A DNA stretch of 56,990 nt from Roseofilum acuticapitatum BLCC-M154 (lineage in GTDB: Bacteria > Cyanobacteriota > Cyanobacteriia > Cyanobacteriales > Desertifilaceae): NCBI RefSeq assembly GCF_030068475.1, contig NZ_JAQOSP010000148.1:1-56990 (forward strand). The letters run 5' to 3'. Both the position numbers and the translations under genes were made by a program. This document shows, piece by piece, positions 26,647 through 34,990 of the stretch. How positions within the stretch are numbered: the stretch's first letter is position 1; every line of letters begins with the position of its first letter. Under the pieces are notes generated by a model. It saw only the letters and a program-made list of their open reading frames with translations, was not told the DNA's origin and did not search any database.

Positions 26647-28437
26647 CTATAATAATCTCTCTCCATAATCTTTACGCTCCAAAATAGTTGCCACAGAAGT
26701 AAACATCCTAGCTGCTAACAAAATTCCGATCAGAATAAAAATCCACAACAAGTAGGGCAAAATTGGGATATGGCTAACCACCTCATTCACGACTTGAGTG
26801 TGAATATTTTTGATCCATTGGAAGTGCTTTTGATACAAAAAAGTATACAGGACGATTACTGAACTTCCCAATAATATCGAAGAAAAAGTTCGCATTATAA
26901 CACCTAGAGCCAGAGCAAATGAGTTCCCTGTTATTTCAAAAGCATGGGTTCGTTGTCGGAGTTGAGGAAGAATGATTTGATTGTATTCATCAATAGTCTG
27001 AAAGAATTGATTAATTGATGCTCTAACGTTATCTGGCTCTAGGCTTCTTTTTAAGGCACGACGATCCGATTGTTTATTATACTTTTTAATAATTTTCAAT
27101 GTATCAAAATCTTCAATTAGGTATTGCATCGAGCCATCTAGCGTTAGAAGCGATCGCGTAATTTTCAGGAATGACCAGTTACTGGGAATACGGTATTTAA
27201 TCGCTACCTTTACAATTTCAGAAGTTCCTCCTCCTAAAGACTTTTCTTTATAGCTTATTCCTTTCAGTCTTGACTTTGCTGCCCATTCTTCTGTAGCTTT
27301 TGCCATTTCTGCCCTCACTCTTGGCATATTCGCTTTCGGAATATCTAGTCCCATGCGAATATTGTAATCAGATGCTTTAGCAAAATCGTTTTCTTCTAAG
27401 GCTTTAACATAATTCAAGTAATAGAGTCTTAAATCACTATCTAAAGAACCCACACTCCCCATGTCAATTAATGCCAACTTATTCTCCCGCAGCAAAATGA
27501 TATTCCCAGGATGCAAGTCACCATGATATAGGTTATCTTCAAAGATTTGTCGGTATAAGGATAAATAGAGTTTTTCCCCTATAATTTCGCGATCGACTTT
27601 GTTTTCTTCTTCCCATTGGCGAAATCTTGCTGGGTCTGTTTGATAAACTTTAATATAGTCAGCCATGAGTACACCCGGAATATATTCCATGACCAAAACT
27701 TTAGACCGAGTATATTGATCGTAAATTTTAGGAACCTCTATTTTATGCTCTTTCAGAGTTTTTTTCATCCGACGAGCATTGGAGGCTTCATAACGATAGT
27801 CCAACTCTTCATTCAGAACTTTCTCCAATTCCGCAACCGCTTCATCTAAAAGAAGAAAACTCCCTAGATCGGTTTTTGAATATAGACCAGCGATAATTTT
27901 AATCAAACCCAGATCCCGCCTAAAGGATTCATCTAAGCCAGGACGCTGAACCTTAACGACAACAGGAGTTTTTTTACTGCGTAAAACAGCAGTGTGAATT
28001 TGGGCAATAGAAGCAGCAGCTATGGGTTCTGGATCAAAATCGTCAAAAATTTGCTCTAGGGGAACTCCTAACTCGGATTCAATGGTAGAGCGGACAATTG
28101 ACATGGGAAAACCCACCGCTTCAAACTGGAGACGAGTCAATTCATCACAGATTTCTTCCGGGAACAGATCGCTACGGAGTGCTAAGAGTTGACCTGTTTT
28201 TACCCAAAAGCCACCTAAATCTTCAAATATTTCCCGTAACTGTTCTGCTGTTTTCTGTATATCTGATTTACCAGCTCTCTTTCGCAACTGTACTTGTAGG
28301 AAAAAAAATACAAATTTTTTAATGATGTAAAAAAGAGAAACACTACGGGACTCTAGTTGCTCCAGGTCTAGAACTTTTACTTTTTCTCGACTTTTACCTG
28401 TAATGAGTGGTGTGGGGATATCTTTTTTGTTAACCAT
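26647..28437 (-). CDS. ABC1/UbiB-family kinase-like protein
   Basis: An atypical kinase of the ABC1/ADCK/UbiB family. The family KxGQ motif is in GGFWVKTGQLLALRSDLFP, the Ala-rich nucleotide loop is AAASIAQIH, the ATP-binding Lys is in VVVKVQRP, the catalytic loop is HGDLHPGNI and the metal-binding motif is LIDMGSVG (DMG where protein kinases have DFG). Two hydrophobic segments near the C-terminus (about 510-530 and 555-580) anchor it in a membrane. Family members act in isoprenoid-quinone or lipid metabolism. Its place between the small module proteins and the LamG genes suggests a locus-specific role. The upstream gap holds a terminator-like hairpin, so it may have its own promoter. Confidence 0.88.
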   Translation of the reverse strand: MVNKKDIPTPLITGKSREKVKVLDLEQLESRSVSLFYIIKKFVFFFLQVQLRKRAGKSDIQKTAEQLREIFEDLGGFWVKTGQLLALRSDLFPEEICDELTRLQFEAVGFPMSIVRSTIESELGVPLEQIFDDFDPEPIAAASIAQIHTAVLRSKKTPVVVKVQRPGLDESFRRDLGLIKIIAGLYSKTDLGSFLLLDEAVAELEKVLNEELDYRYEASNARRMKKTLKEHKIEVPKIYDQYTRSKVLVMEYIPGVLMADYIKVYQTDPARFRQWEEENKVDREIIGEKLYLSLYRQIFEDNLYHGDLHPGNIILLRENKLALIDMGSVGSLDSDLRLYYLNYVKALEENDFAKASDYNIRMGLDIPKANMPRVRAEMAKATEEWAAKSRLKGISYKEKSLGGGTSEIVKVAIKYRIPSNWSFLKITRSLLTLDGSMQYLIEDFDTLKIIKKYNKQSDRRALKRSLEPDNVRASINQFFQTIDEYNQIILPQLRQRTHAFEITGNSFALALGVIMRTFSSILLGSSVIVLYTFLYQKHFQWIKNIHTQVVNEVVSHIPILPYLLWIFILIGILLAARMFTSVATILERKDYGERLL

Positions 28438-28473
28438 CCTTAAGAAGAGAGTAACTGTTTAAAAACGGAAACA

Positions 28474-28515
28474 AATCCATCCGACAAACAGAATACCATG
28501 GTTTTCGGATGGATT
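28474..28515 (-). terminator. Hairpin between module-B gene and ABC1 kinase gene
   Basis: A perfect 11-bp inverted repeat AATCCATCCGA/TCGGATGGATT has a 20-nt loop. On the minus strand it is followed by a T-rich run (GTTTCCGTTTTTAAAC). It lies 75 bp past the module-B stop, so it is a plausible transcription end for the small genes. Confidence 0.45.
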
Positions 28516-28589
28516 GAATACTTTTTGCGAGGATTCCCACAAATCTTTGCGCTCAAACCTCTCTTAAGGTTCTAAAACAAACCTCCTCA

Positions 28590-28781
28590 TCATTTCTTTT
28601 TGACTACCACAACAATCGGCTGGGCATTTTCCCCAACATTGCCGGAATCTTTGAGTTGCTCAATGACTTTAGCAATCTTCCTGAACAGTTTTCCTTCGCC
28701 ATAGCGGAGATCCTTAATATCATCAGCATCGGCAGATCCCATTTCAAGGATAATGGTATTTGCTTCTTGTTTAAGTGCCAT
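28590..28781 (-). CDS. Small stand-alone module-B protein (63 aa)
   Basis: A 63-residue acidic-then-basic protein with NTIILEMGSADADDIKDLR, a GEGKLFRKI motif, a helical IEQLKDSG and the ending ENAQPIVVVVKKK. The C-terminal 60 residues of the class-3 lipase encoded upstream in the same block align with it throughout: GSA, DD, DL, GEGKL, LK-x-SG and NAQP are all shared. I recall similar small proteins under DUF6200, but cannot verify this. It has no membrane segment or signal peptide. It may be a free partner that competes or assembles with the fused tail. Its function is unknown. Confidence 0.75.
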   Translation of the reverse strand: MALKQEANTIILEMGSADADDIKDLRYGEGKLFRKIAKVIEQLKDSGNVGENAQPIVVVVKKK

Positions 28782-28844
28782 AGTGTTTTCTTTTTTTGTC
28801 TATAAAATGGTGAAATCGACTGATCTGTTACTATCTATTTTTGT

Positions 28845-28886
28845 CCTAATCTCGGTTACTGAGACGACTGCCTAACCGAGATTAGG
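28845..28886. promoter_or_regulatory. Perfect 14-bp inverted repeat between the two small genes
   Basis: CCTAATCTCGGTTA (28845-28858) and its exact complement (28873-28886) are separated by 14 nt, forming a strong hairpin. It lies 64 bp ahead of the module-B ATG and 84 bp after the module-A stop. There is no T-run on either strand, so it could be an operator, a processing site or an mRNA stabiliser rather than a simple terminator. Confidence 0.5.
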
Positions 28887-28969
28887 CTCATGACTCAAGC
28901 TATTTTTGGCAGAAAACTGGTATCACTAGATACTTTTATGAAATCATAATGACACAGTGCCAAAAAACT

Positions 28970-29251
28970 CTAAAACTTCATCAGCTTAGACATCGCCTTG
29001 CTGTAATTTTTGGGTAAATCCATAAGCCAACCATCCTTTTTCTTGCTGTTGGATTTCTCATGGGCATCTCTGTATATTTTTGAAGCTTCATCCAACCGCT
29101 TTGCTGCTTTGAAAGCCACTTTTTCCACAGGTTTCAAAGCTGCCTGTTGCTTTTTCATTTTCTTCTTTTCCTTCCCTACTAGGGTTTCAGGAACGCCACC
29201 AAAGTCTTCATCACTTTGAAGGACAACTACTTTTTTGGGTTCACTAGCCAT
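28970..29251 (-). CDS. Small stand-alone module-A protein (93 aa)
   Basis: A highly basic 93-residue protein: VVVLQSDEDFGGVPETLVGK, a lysine cluster, a central helix (VEKVAFKAAKRLDEASKIY), then SNSKKKDGWLMDLPKNYSKA and a short C-terminal end. The C-terminal part of the giant LamG protein carries the same sequence order (SDEDFGG, PxTLxGK, AKRxDEA, HxxSNxKKKDGWL, KNYSK). I recall similar proteins under DUF6312, but this is unverified. AGGAG lies 9 bp ahead of the ATG. It is cytosolic by sequence. The lysine-rich character suggests binding to an acidic partner, polyphosphate, nucleic acid or membrane. Confidence 0.75.
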   Translation of the reverse strand: MASEPKKVVVLQSDEDFGGVPETLVGKEKKKMKKQQAALKPVEKVAFKAAKRLDEASKIYRDAHEKSNSKKKDGWLMDLPKNYSKAMSKLMKF

Positions 29252-29493
29252 GATTTTTGACTCCTGTCAATACAATAGAGTTTTTAAGGTTTGTAAAACC
29301 TGCTGTCACACAGCGATTATAACACATTTTTTGAAATTTGAACATCTTGTGATACCATTTCTCTATGAAGTTGCACAAAATAAGGCATCAACCCAGTAGT
29401 CCTATCCAGTTATTGAGGCGATCATTACCTCATCAAAGTCATCAAGGACTTGTCTTGTGAAAACCTTTCTCCACTGGATAATATCTACATTGA

Positions 29494-31107
29494 TTAATCT
29501 TTCTTCTTCTGAACCAGGAAGATAACAGGTTGGGCATTCTTACTAACATGTCCTGATTGTTTGAGGCGTTCCATAATGCCTGACATTCCTTTCAGAAGTT
29601 TTCCTTCTCCACGCAATAGATCATCAACATCGTCTTTCTTTGCACTACCATAGTTGACGATTACGGTGTTTTCAGTTTGAATTTTAGTCTCTTCTTCTTC
29701 AAGTTGAGCAGCAACTTGAGCCGTAAGTTCTTCTCTCCTACGGTCTACTTCAGTATAACCATAGTATTCACTGTAGCGCACGGTATGATGATATAATAAT
29801 TGTAAGACATAATTGACCAGGTTAAACATTTCCTCGCGGGAGAATAGCTGCTCCAATTGATCTGAAACTGGCATAAAAAACAGGTTAACCTCTATGCCAG
29901 TAAATTCAGTGATTGATTCACTTAATCGTTCTTTTAATGCATCTTCGGTATCTGTGTCATTCTCGATCAAATCAGCAAGAACTTCTTTAATATCATTAGC
30001 AAATGTTTTAGCCAGTGTGGTGAGATTACTCTCTAAATCATCACTCAAAAATGGCATAGCTTGAATTTGAAGCAGTACAGGGTAAGCCACCAACTCTGCA
30101 CAGATATCCAAGACAACATTCTTGTCCAAGACAACATTCTTTAATAAGTTTTGAATTTGAAAGGAAGGGTTAAAGGTACTCGCAAAACCCGGTACTGAAT
30201 GTTTGATCTGAGTGTAGTTCTGAGCCTGGCTAAATTGTTCTAGACGGTTCAATAATACTGAGATAGCAATGTTGGAGGGTAACTCAGGTTCATAGATGGC
30301 TGGAATCTTCCTCATGCTCTCGATTTCCCAGAGATTGGGAACTATGTCACTCTGGTTCCAAAGGCGGTCAGTTTTATCCCCCAGAGTCGCATCATAATAA
30401 TTGGCAAACGCTTCATTGCCTGGAGAAAACCCAGCTAAAGCTACCACTTTTACTGTAGCTGTTTTCTTCTCATCCCATTCTGCTTGACGATCGACTAATA
30501 GTAAAGCCAGAGAGGGAGCCATGGCTCCTCCTAAACTATGACCAGCCACTGTGATTTCAACAGGCTTAGAAGCTTTGGTTGTTACTTCTTTAAGACAATC
30601 AAGTAGTAAGAGGTCTCCATCCCACATCTGGGTGGTCAAGTCTTTCAATGCTTTACACATACCAGCAGAAACAGCAGGTTGACCATTGTCTTGACTTATA
30701 GTTTCTCCACTCTTCCAAGGTTGACCCGCATTCCAGGGTGTAGCCTTTCCAACATTAACATTTTCCAATAAGATATTTTGTAGAGAAAATGGGCTAGTTC
30801 CTGCTATTGAAATCACATATTGGTCGATCTCTGTATTGTCTGTGTTCTTAGCGACATACATCGTATGGTCGTTCACATTAGAGGACGAGACTTTAGTATT
30901 GTTTTGATAAATAGCGCATCCCCAAGTTAACTCCCAAGTACCAATCAGCTTGCGGATCTGAGCATCAGCACAATATGTTTTTATGGCTTTGGTCGCAAAT
31001 TTCTGTAGATATTCTTGAGGGCCAAAGTGGGCTTTGGGAATAGCAAGGCAGTAAGTAAACCAAATGTGGGAAAGGACTTTTTGTTGCCAATTGTACTGAC
31101 CTGACAT
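29494..31107 (-). CDS. Class-3 lipase-like hydrolase with C-terminal module B
   Basis: An alpha/beta-hydrolase of the lipase_3 family. The nucleophile elbow is VAGHSLGGAM, the likely Asp lies in WNQSDIVPNLW and the likely His in IKHSVPGF, a complete triad. Residues about 340-450 are helical. The last 60 residues (from NTVIVNYGSAKKDDVDD through GEGKLLKG to KNAQPVIFLVQKKKD, with Ser before Lys) are module B, the same as the 63-residue protein downstream. No signal peptide is present. GAGGT precedes the ATG by 7 bp. It heads the same-strand block that runs down to the LamG genes and is divergent from the glycerate kinase gene. Confidence 0.82.
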   Translation of the reverse strand: MSGQYNWQQKVLSHIWFTYCLAIPKAHFGPQEYLQKFATKAIKTYCADAQIRKLIGTWELTWGCAIYQNNTKVSSSNVNDHTMYVAKNTDNTEIDQYVISIAGTSPFSLQNILLENVNVGKATPWNAGQPWKSGETISQDNGQPAVSAGMCKALKDLTTQMWDGDLLLLDCLKEVTTKASKPVEITVAGHSLGGAMAPSLALLLVDRQAEWDEKKTATVKVVALAGFSPGNEAFANYYDATLGDKTDRLWNQSDIVPNLWEIESMRKIPAIYEPELPSNIAISVLLNRLEQFSQAQNYTQIKHSVPGFASTFNPSFQIQNLLKNVVLDKNVVLDICAELVAYPVLLQIQAMPFLSDDLESNLTTLAKTFANDIKEVLADLIENDTDTEDALKERLSESITEFTGIEVNLFFMPVSDQLEQLFSREEMFNLVNYVLQLLYHHTVRYSEYYGYTEVDRRREELTAQVAAQLEEEETKIQTENTVIVNYGSAKKDDVDDLLRGEGKLLKGMSGIMERLKQSGHVSKNAQPVIFLVQKKKD

Positions 31108-31338
31108 GGTTTTACCTCAATATTGGATTCCCATTGGAGAATAGCCGATTGCCGCTCTGGAGTCAAGGGGTTTTGAGAAAATCAGAAAATTGTAATTATT
31201 ACTACTTTTTTCAAGAAAGAAACTGACATTAAGCCTTTGATTTCATGGATGAATATAGCATTTGAAACTATTGTTTGAGTAAAAACAACCAGTCTATGAT
31301 AAAATTATTCTTTGAGAATTTATTTAGGGCAAGAGGAT

Positions 31339-32310
31339 ATGAATGAACTCTTGGGTTTTGATGATACTCCAGAAGGAGTAAAAGGCCAACTCTCTCTAAA
31401 AGTTGAGTTATTCACGGAGCTAAACCCGGAGATTCGGCGGGTGCTTCCTAATACTCCCCCAGAAAATTTATCGCAAACCTTATGGCAGTTTTGGTTACCT
31501 TTAGCACTGTGGTTAGGGGAATCTCAAAAACAGCTCAGGCGACCTCTGATTCAAGGGATTCTAGGGGGCCAGGGAACTGGAAAGACGACTTTAACTACTC
31601 TGTTAAAGCTGATCTTAGCAAAACTGGGCTATACATCGGCAAGTTTATCTTTAGATGATTTATATAAAACCTATGAAGACCGTCAAATTCTGAAAACCCA
31701 AGACCCCCGTTTCATTCGTCGAGGCCCTCCAGGGACTCATGATATTAACTTAGGAATTGATGTTTTAGAGCGTTGTCGTAACTCCGAGTACCCGGTAGAA
31801 TTTCCTCGGTTTGACAAATCGGCTTATCGGGGAGAGGGCGATCGGACAGCTCCAGAAATCATTACCCATGCGGATATCATCTTCTTTGAAGGTTGGTTTG
31901 TCGGGGTGCAACCGATCGATCCAGCTCAGTTTAATTTTGCACCTTCTCCGATTGATTCTGAGGAAGATCGATTATTTGCCCAAGACATGAATCAACGTCT
32001 GCATGAATACTTGCCGCTTTGGGATTGTCTGGATCGATTAATCGTTTTATATCCCACAGATTACCGCCTATCTCAACAGTGGCGACTACAAGCCGAACAA
32101 GAAATGATAGCGACTGGAAAACCAGGCATGAATGAATCAGAAGTTGAAGAATTTGTTAACTACTTTTGGCGCAGTTTACATCCAGAACTATTTATTACTC
32201 CCCTGACTGAAAATCCCCAATTAACAGATCTCGTCATTGAGATTAATTCCGATCATTATCCGGGAAGAATTTCTAGCGCTACGTGCTGGTCTAGGGATCT
32301 CAGGCTTTAG
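31339..32310 (+). CDS. D-glycerate 3-kinase-like protein
   Basis: A P-loop kinase of the phosphoribulokinase/uridine-kinase-like fold, as in plant and cyanobacterial GLYK, which phosphorylates glycerate in photorespiration. Walker A is GGQGTGKTTLT; LSLDDLYKTYEDR and RRGPPGTHDI are family signatures; FFEGWFVGVQP is also typical. I start at the ATG after CAAGAGG, giving 323 residues; an in-frame TTG nine codons earlier is possible. It ends 169 bp before the acyltransferase gene. Confidence 0.85.
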   Translation: MNELLGFDDTPEGVKGQLSLKVELFTELNPEIRRVLPNTPPENLSQTLWQFWLPLALWLGESQKQLRRPLIQGILGGQGTGKTTLTTLLKLILAKLGYTSASLSLDDLYKTYEDRQILKTQDPRFIRRGPPGTHDINLGIDVLERCRNSEYPVEFPRFDKSAYRGEGDRTAPEIITHADIIFFEGWFVGVQPIDPAQFNFAPSPIDSEEDRLFAQDMNQRLHEYLPLWDCLDRLIVLYPTDYRLSQQWRLQAEQEMIATGKPGMNESEVEEFVNYFWRSLHPELFITPLTENPQLTDLVIEINSDHYPGRISSATCWSRDLRL

Positions 32311-32479
32311 TTTTGAGCATTTCTCACTTTTTGCATAAAAAAATACAGATATTGATCAGATCTGGCACTCTAATCAATAGATTGCAACCCCACCAAAGGT
32401 ATGATAATCTCCTAGAGGTAAACTTTATAATTCACAATGATTTAATGCTTAAGCCGATCTTTTCTGCTAGGAGATATTC

Positions 32480-33781
32480 ATGATTGACAACAGAAAACTC
32501 TGTGGAGCTGAACAAGCAATGGAAATATCAAATCGCTTGGCTAGCTCATCCAATATAGTGATGATCGGGCGAATTGTGGGTCCCCTAAATCAAAAAATTG
32601 TTGAACAGGCGCTTGCTCTTATCCAAACTCGTCACTCTCGGCTGAATTCTCGGATCGTTGGTGAAGTGAATAATCTCCGTTTTGAAACGGGTGCTAAAAA
32701 GATTCCTTTGCGGGTTGTGGAGAGGCAGCACCCTGAACAATGGCAAGAAACCCTTCGGGAAGAACTAAACACCCAAATTGAGAGTAGTGAAGTTCTGATG
32801 CGAGCTGTACTTGTGCAAGGGCAGGAGCAAAGTGAAAATAGTACTAGCCATCTGATGATCGCAATAAACCACGCCATTTGTGATGCCCTATCGACTATCC
32901 AGTTATATTCAGAAATCTTGACCTACTGCTCAAAAATTGCCTCTGGTGAACCAGTCGAGCCAATGCCCAGCTTACCGCCGCTTCCCCCTATAGATGAGTT
33001 ATTACCCCCATCAGTAAAAGGCTTCAGGGGTAATATCAATAATCTGTTGTTTCTGCTGGGACTTATTTTCAAAAGTACTTTGCACCGACCAAAAGGCTTG
33101 AGTTTTGAGAAGACTGTACCTCTTGATTTACGCCGTACTGGCAATGTTTATCGGCAGTTAGATGCCCAGGTTACTAAGCAGCTAATTCTACGTTGTCGCC
33201 AAGAAAAGACAACAGTACATTGTGCTTTATGTGTGGCACTGATGTTTGCCACAGCAAGAAAAATCAAAGCAGGGCAGAAAAAGTCTGTGTCCTGTTGGTC
33301 TGCTGTTGATCTGCGCGGACGTTTAAAACCAGCGATCGGCCATGAAAACTTAGGCCAAGTGGCTAGCGCCATAATGTCATTTCACACTCTCGATCCAAAT
33401 ACTTCCTTCTGGGAATTAGCACGGGAGTTGAGACAAGAGTTGAAAGTTGGCATAAAACGCGGCGATATTTTCTCTCAAGCATTGATGATGAAACAGGGGT
33501 TCGATTCGGCGCTCAGTCGCCTAGATATGGCTCCTAGTACAGTGAGTATTTCCAATGCTGGTCAAGTAAATATTTCGAGGGTTTTCGGTCAATTTGAACT
33601 CTTAGAATTTAGTGGAACTATAGCGAATGCCATATTTGGGGGTGTGTTGTGCGCTGCTGTTACAATTTTTGAGGGAAAAATGTTTTTGAATTTCCCTTTT
33701 TCTGAGCCTGCAATCAGCCAGGAGACGATGGAGACTTTAGCAGACAGTGTTCTGTCCTGTCTGGTTGATGGTAGCAGCTGA
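32480..33781 (+). CDS. Condensation/PapA-like acyltransferase
   Basis: A 433-residue protein of the condensation-domain superfamily, close to the PapA5-type acyltransferases that move acyl groups from carrier-protein thioesters to alcohols. The catalytic motif reads NHAICDALS, so the general-base His and the Asp of HHxxxD are kept while the first His is Asn. The second conserved stretch is SAVDLRGRL, equivalent to DFGWG-region support. AGGAGA lies 6 bp before the ATG. It is oriented away from the PKS genes but ends 58 bp from the lipocalin-like genes, convergent with them. It may esterify an alcohol on the PKS product. Confidence 0.72.
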   Translation: MIDNRKLCGAEQAMEISNRLASSSNIVMIGRIVGPLNQKIVEQALALIQTRHSRLNSRIVGEVNNLRFETGAKKIPLRVVERQHPEQWQETLREELNTQIESSEVLMRAVLVQGQEQSENSTSHLMIAINHAICDALSTIQLYSEILTYCSKIASGEPVEPMPSLPPLPPIDELLPPSVKGFRGNINNLLFLLGLIFKSTLHRPKGLSFEKTVPLDLRRTGNVYRQLDAQVTKQLILRCRQEKTTVHCALCVALMFATARKIKAGQKKSVSCWSAVDLRGRLKPAIGHENLGQVASAIMSFHTLDPNTSFWELARELRQELKVGIKRGDIFSQALMMKQGFDSALSRLDMAPSTVSISNAGQVNISRVFGQFELLEFSGTIANAIFGGVLCAAVTIFEGKMFLNFPFSEPAISQETMETLADSVLSCLVDGSS

Positions 33782-33839
33782 CTCAAGCTGTCTTTAATTC
33801 TGGTGAGAAAGACTCAATTGGCTTGCCACCCAGTGAGTC

Positions 33840-34319
33840 CTAGGAAACGCGTTTCCAAGTAGAGTAAACGGTATACCTTTGATAGAATATATTCAGAGAA
33901 AGTTGATCTCCTGAAATCTCAACAGTCCTTGGCAAGTCCATACCAAGTACATCTGGAACTACACTAATTTCAAGATTGTGAAAAACTTGATTATCTTTAA
34001 CTTCATATTTCCCTACATAACAAACAAACTGTTGCGCTGCCTGAAGATATCGAAAAATTGCTTTGATATACTTCAATATATTTACCTTTGGTTTGAGACC
34101 ATACCCCATATCCAAGATATTTTCTATAGGTAATCCAAGAGGCAAGCGATTCTTACCCATCAGTCCGAGTGACACATATCCCTCTTTCGTATATGTGATA
34201 TAGGATACGGCATCTTTCCCATAGGGATAAATAATGTTTTGTTCCTTATCTATCGTTTTCATTTCGATAAGTTTCCACATTCCGACAAGAGATTCTTTGG
34301 TGATTATGCTATTTGTCAT
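33840..34319 (-). CDS. Lipocalin-like protein, copy 2
   Basis: A 159-residue protein of the lipocalin-like domain group: SLVGMWKLIEM, VSYITYTKEGYVSLGLM, then a helical insert (VNILKYIKAIFRYLQAA) and beta strands ending YSTWKRVS. It is a clear paralogue of the gene 45 bp upstream, sharing the same layout and most motifs. Both follow the last PKS gene on the same strand. Such lipocalin-like proteins occur beside polyketide pathways, where they bind, cyclise or otherwise process products; no catalytic residue can be assigned. Confidence 0.65.
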   Translation of the reverse strand: MTNSIITKESLVGMWKLIEMKTIDKEQNIIYPYGKDAVSYITYTKEGYVSLGLMGKNRLPLGLPIENILDMGYGLKPKVNILKYIKAIFRYLQAAQQFVCYVGKYEVKDNQVFHNLEISVVPDVLGMDLPRTVEISGDQLSLNIFYQRYTVYSTWKRVS

Positions 34320-34364
34320 TTCTGTTCCTTGTGTTCTTTTTGCTCTTTAACTATTGAGAAATCC

Positions 34365-34868
34365 CTAAACTCCAGAAACACGCTGCCAAGTCGTGTAAAC
34401 GGTATAGTCCGGCTCTAATACAGTCATGAAAAGTTGATCTCCTGAAATCTCAATAGCTCTTTCAAAGTCTACACCAATCACATCTGGAACTGAGCAAATC
34501 TCAAGATTGTGAATAACTTTATTATCTCTGACTTTATATTGACCTGTATAAGAAACAAACTGTTGCACTGCCTGAATATATCGAAAAAGTGCTTTGATAT
34601 ACTTAAATATATTGATCTTGCGCTTTATACCATACCCCATATCCATGATATGTTGTACAGTTAATCCAAGATTCAAGCGATGCTTATTCATCATTGCCAC
34701 TGACACATACCCTTCCTTCGTATAAATAAGATAGCCGGGGGGATTTTTGCCGTAGGAATAAATGACATTTTGTTCATCATCTACAGTTTTCATATCCATA
34801 AGTTTCCATATCCCTACAAGAGATTCTTGAGTAATTATACTATTGATTGTTTTTGTTTCTTGTGTCAT
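34365..34868 (-). CDS. Lipocalin-like protein, copy 1
   Basis: A 167-residue paralogue of the following gene, with SLVGIWKLMDMKTVDDEQNV, GYLIYTKEGYVSVAMM and the helical insert INIFKYIKALFRYIQAVQQ. The pair diverge mainly at the N-terminus and in loops, indicating an older tandem duplication. It lies 122 bp after the terminal PKS gene on the same strand, so it may be part of the PKS transcript. Confidence 0.65.
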   Translation of the reverse strand: MTQETKTINSIITQESLVGIWKLMDMKTVDDEQNVIYSYGKNPPGYLIYTKEGYVSVAMMNKHRLNLGLTVQHIMDMGYGIKRKINIFKYIKALFRYIQAVQQFVSYTGQYKVRDNKVIHNLEICSVPDVIGVDFERAIEISGDQLFMTVLEPDYTVYTTWQRVSGV

Positions 34869-34990
34869 TTTTTTCTTGATTGTTGTTTTTTGAGAATATA
34901 TTTATTCTGGATATCTAATTAAATTCTAACTCGTCTTGTATCAGAAAGCAAGCTACTTCGGAGAAATATAGCTTGTTTTCTGAGTTAGAT

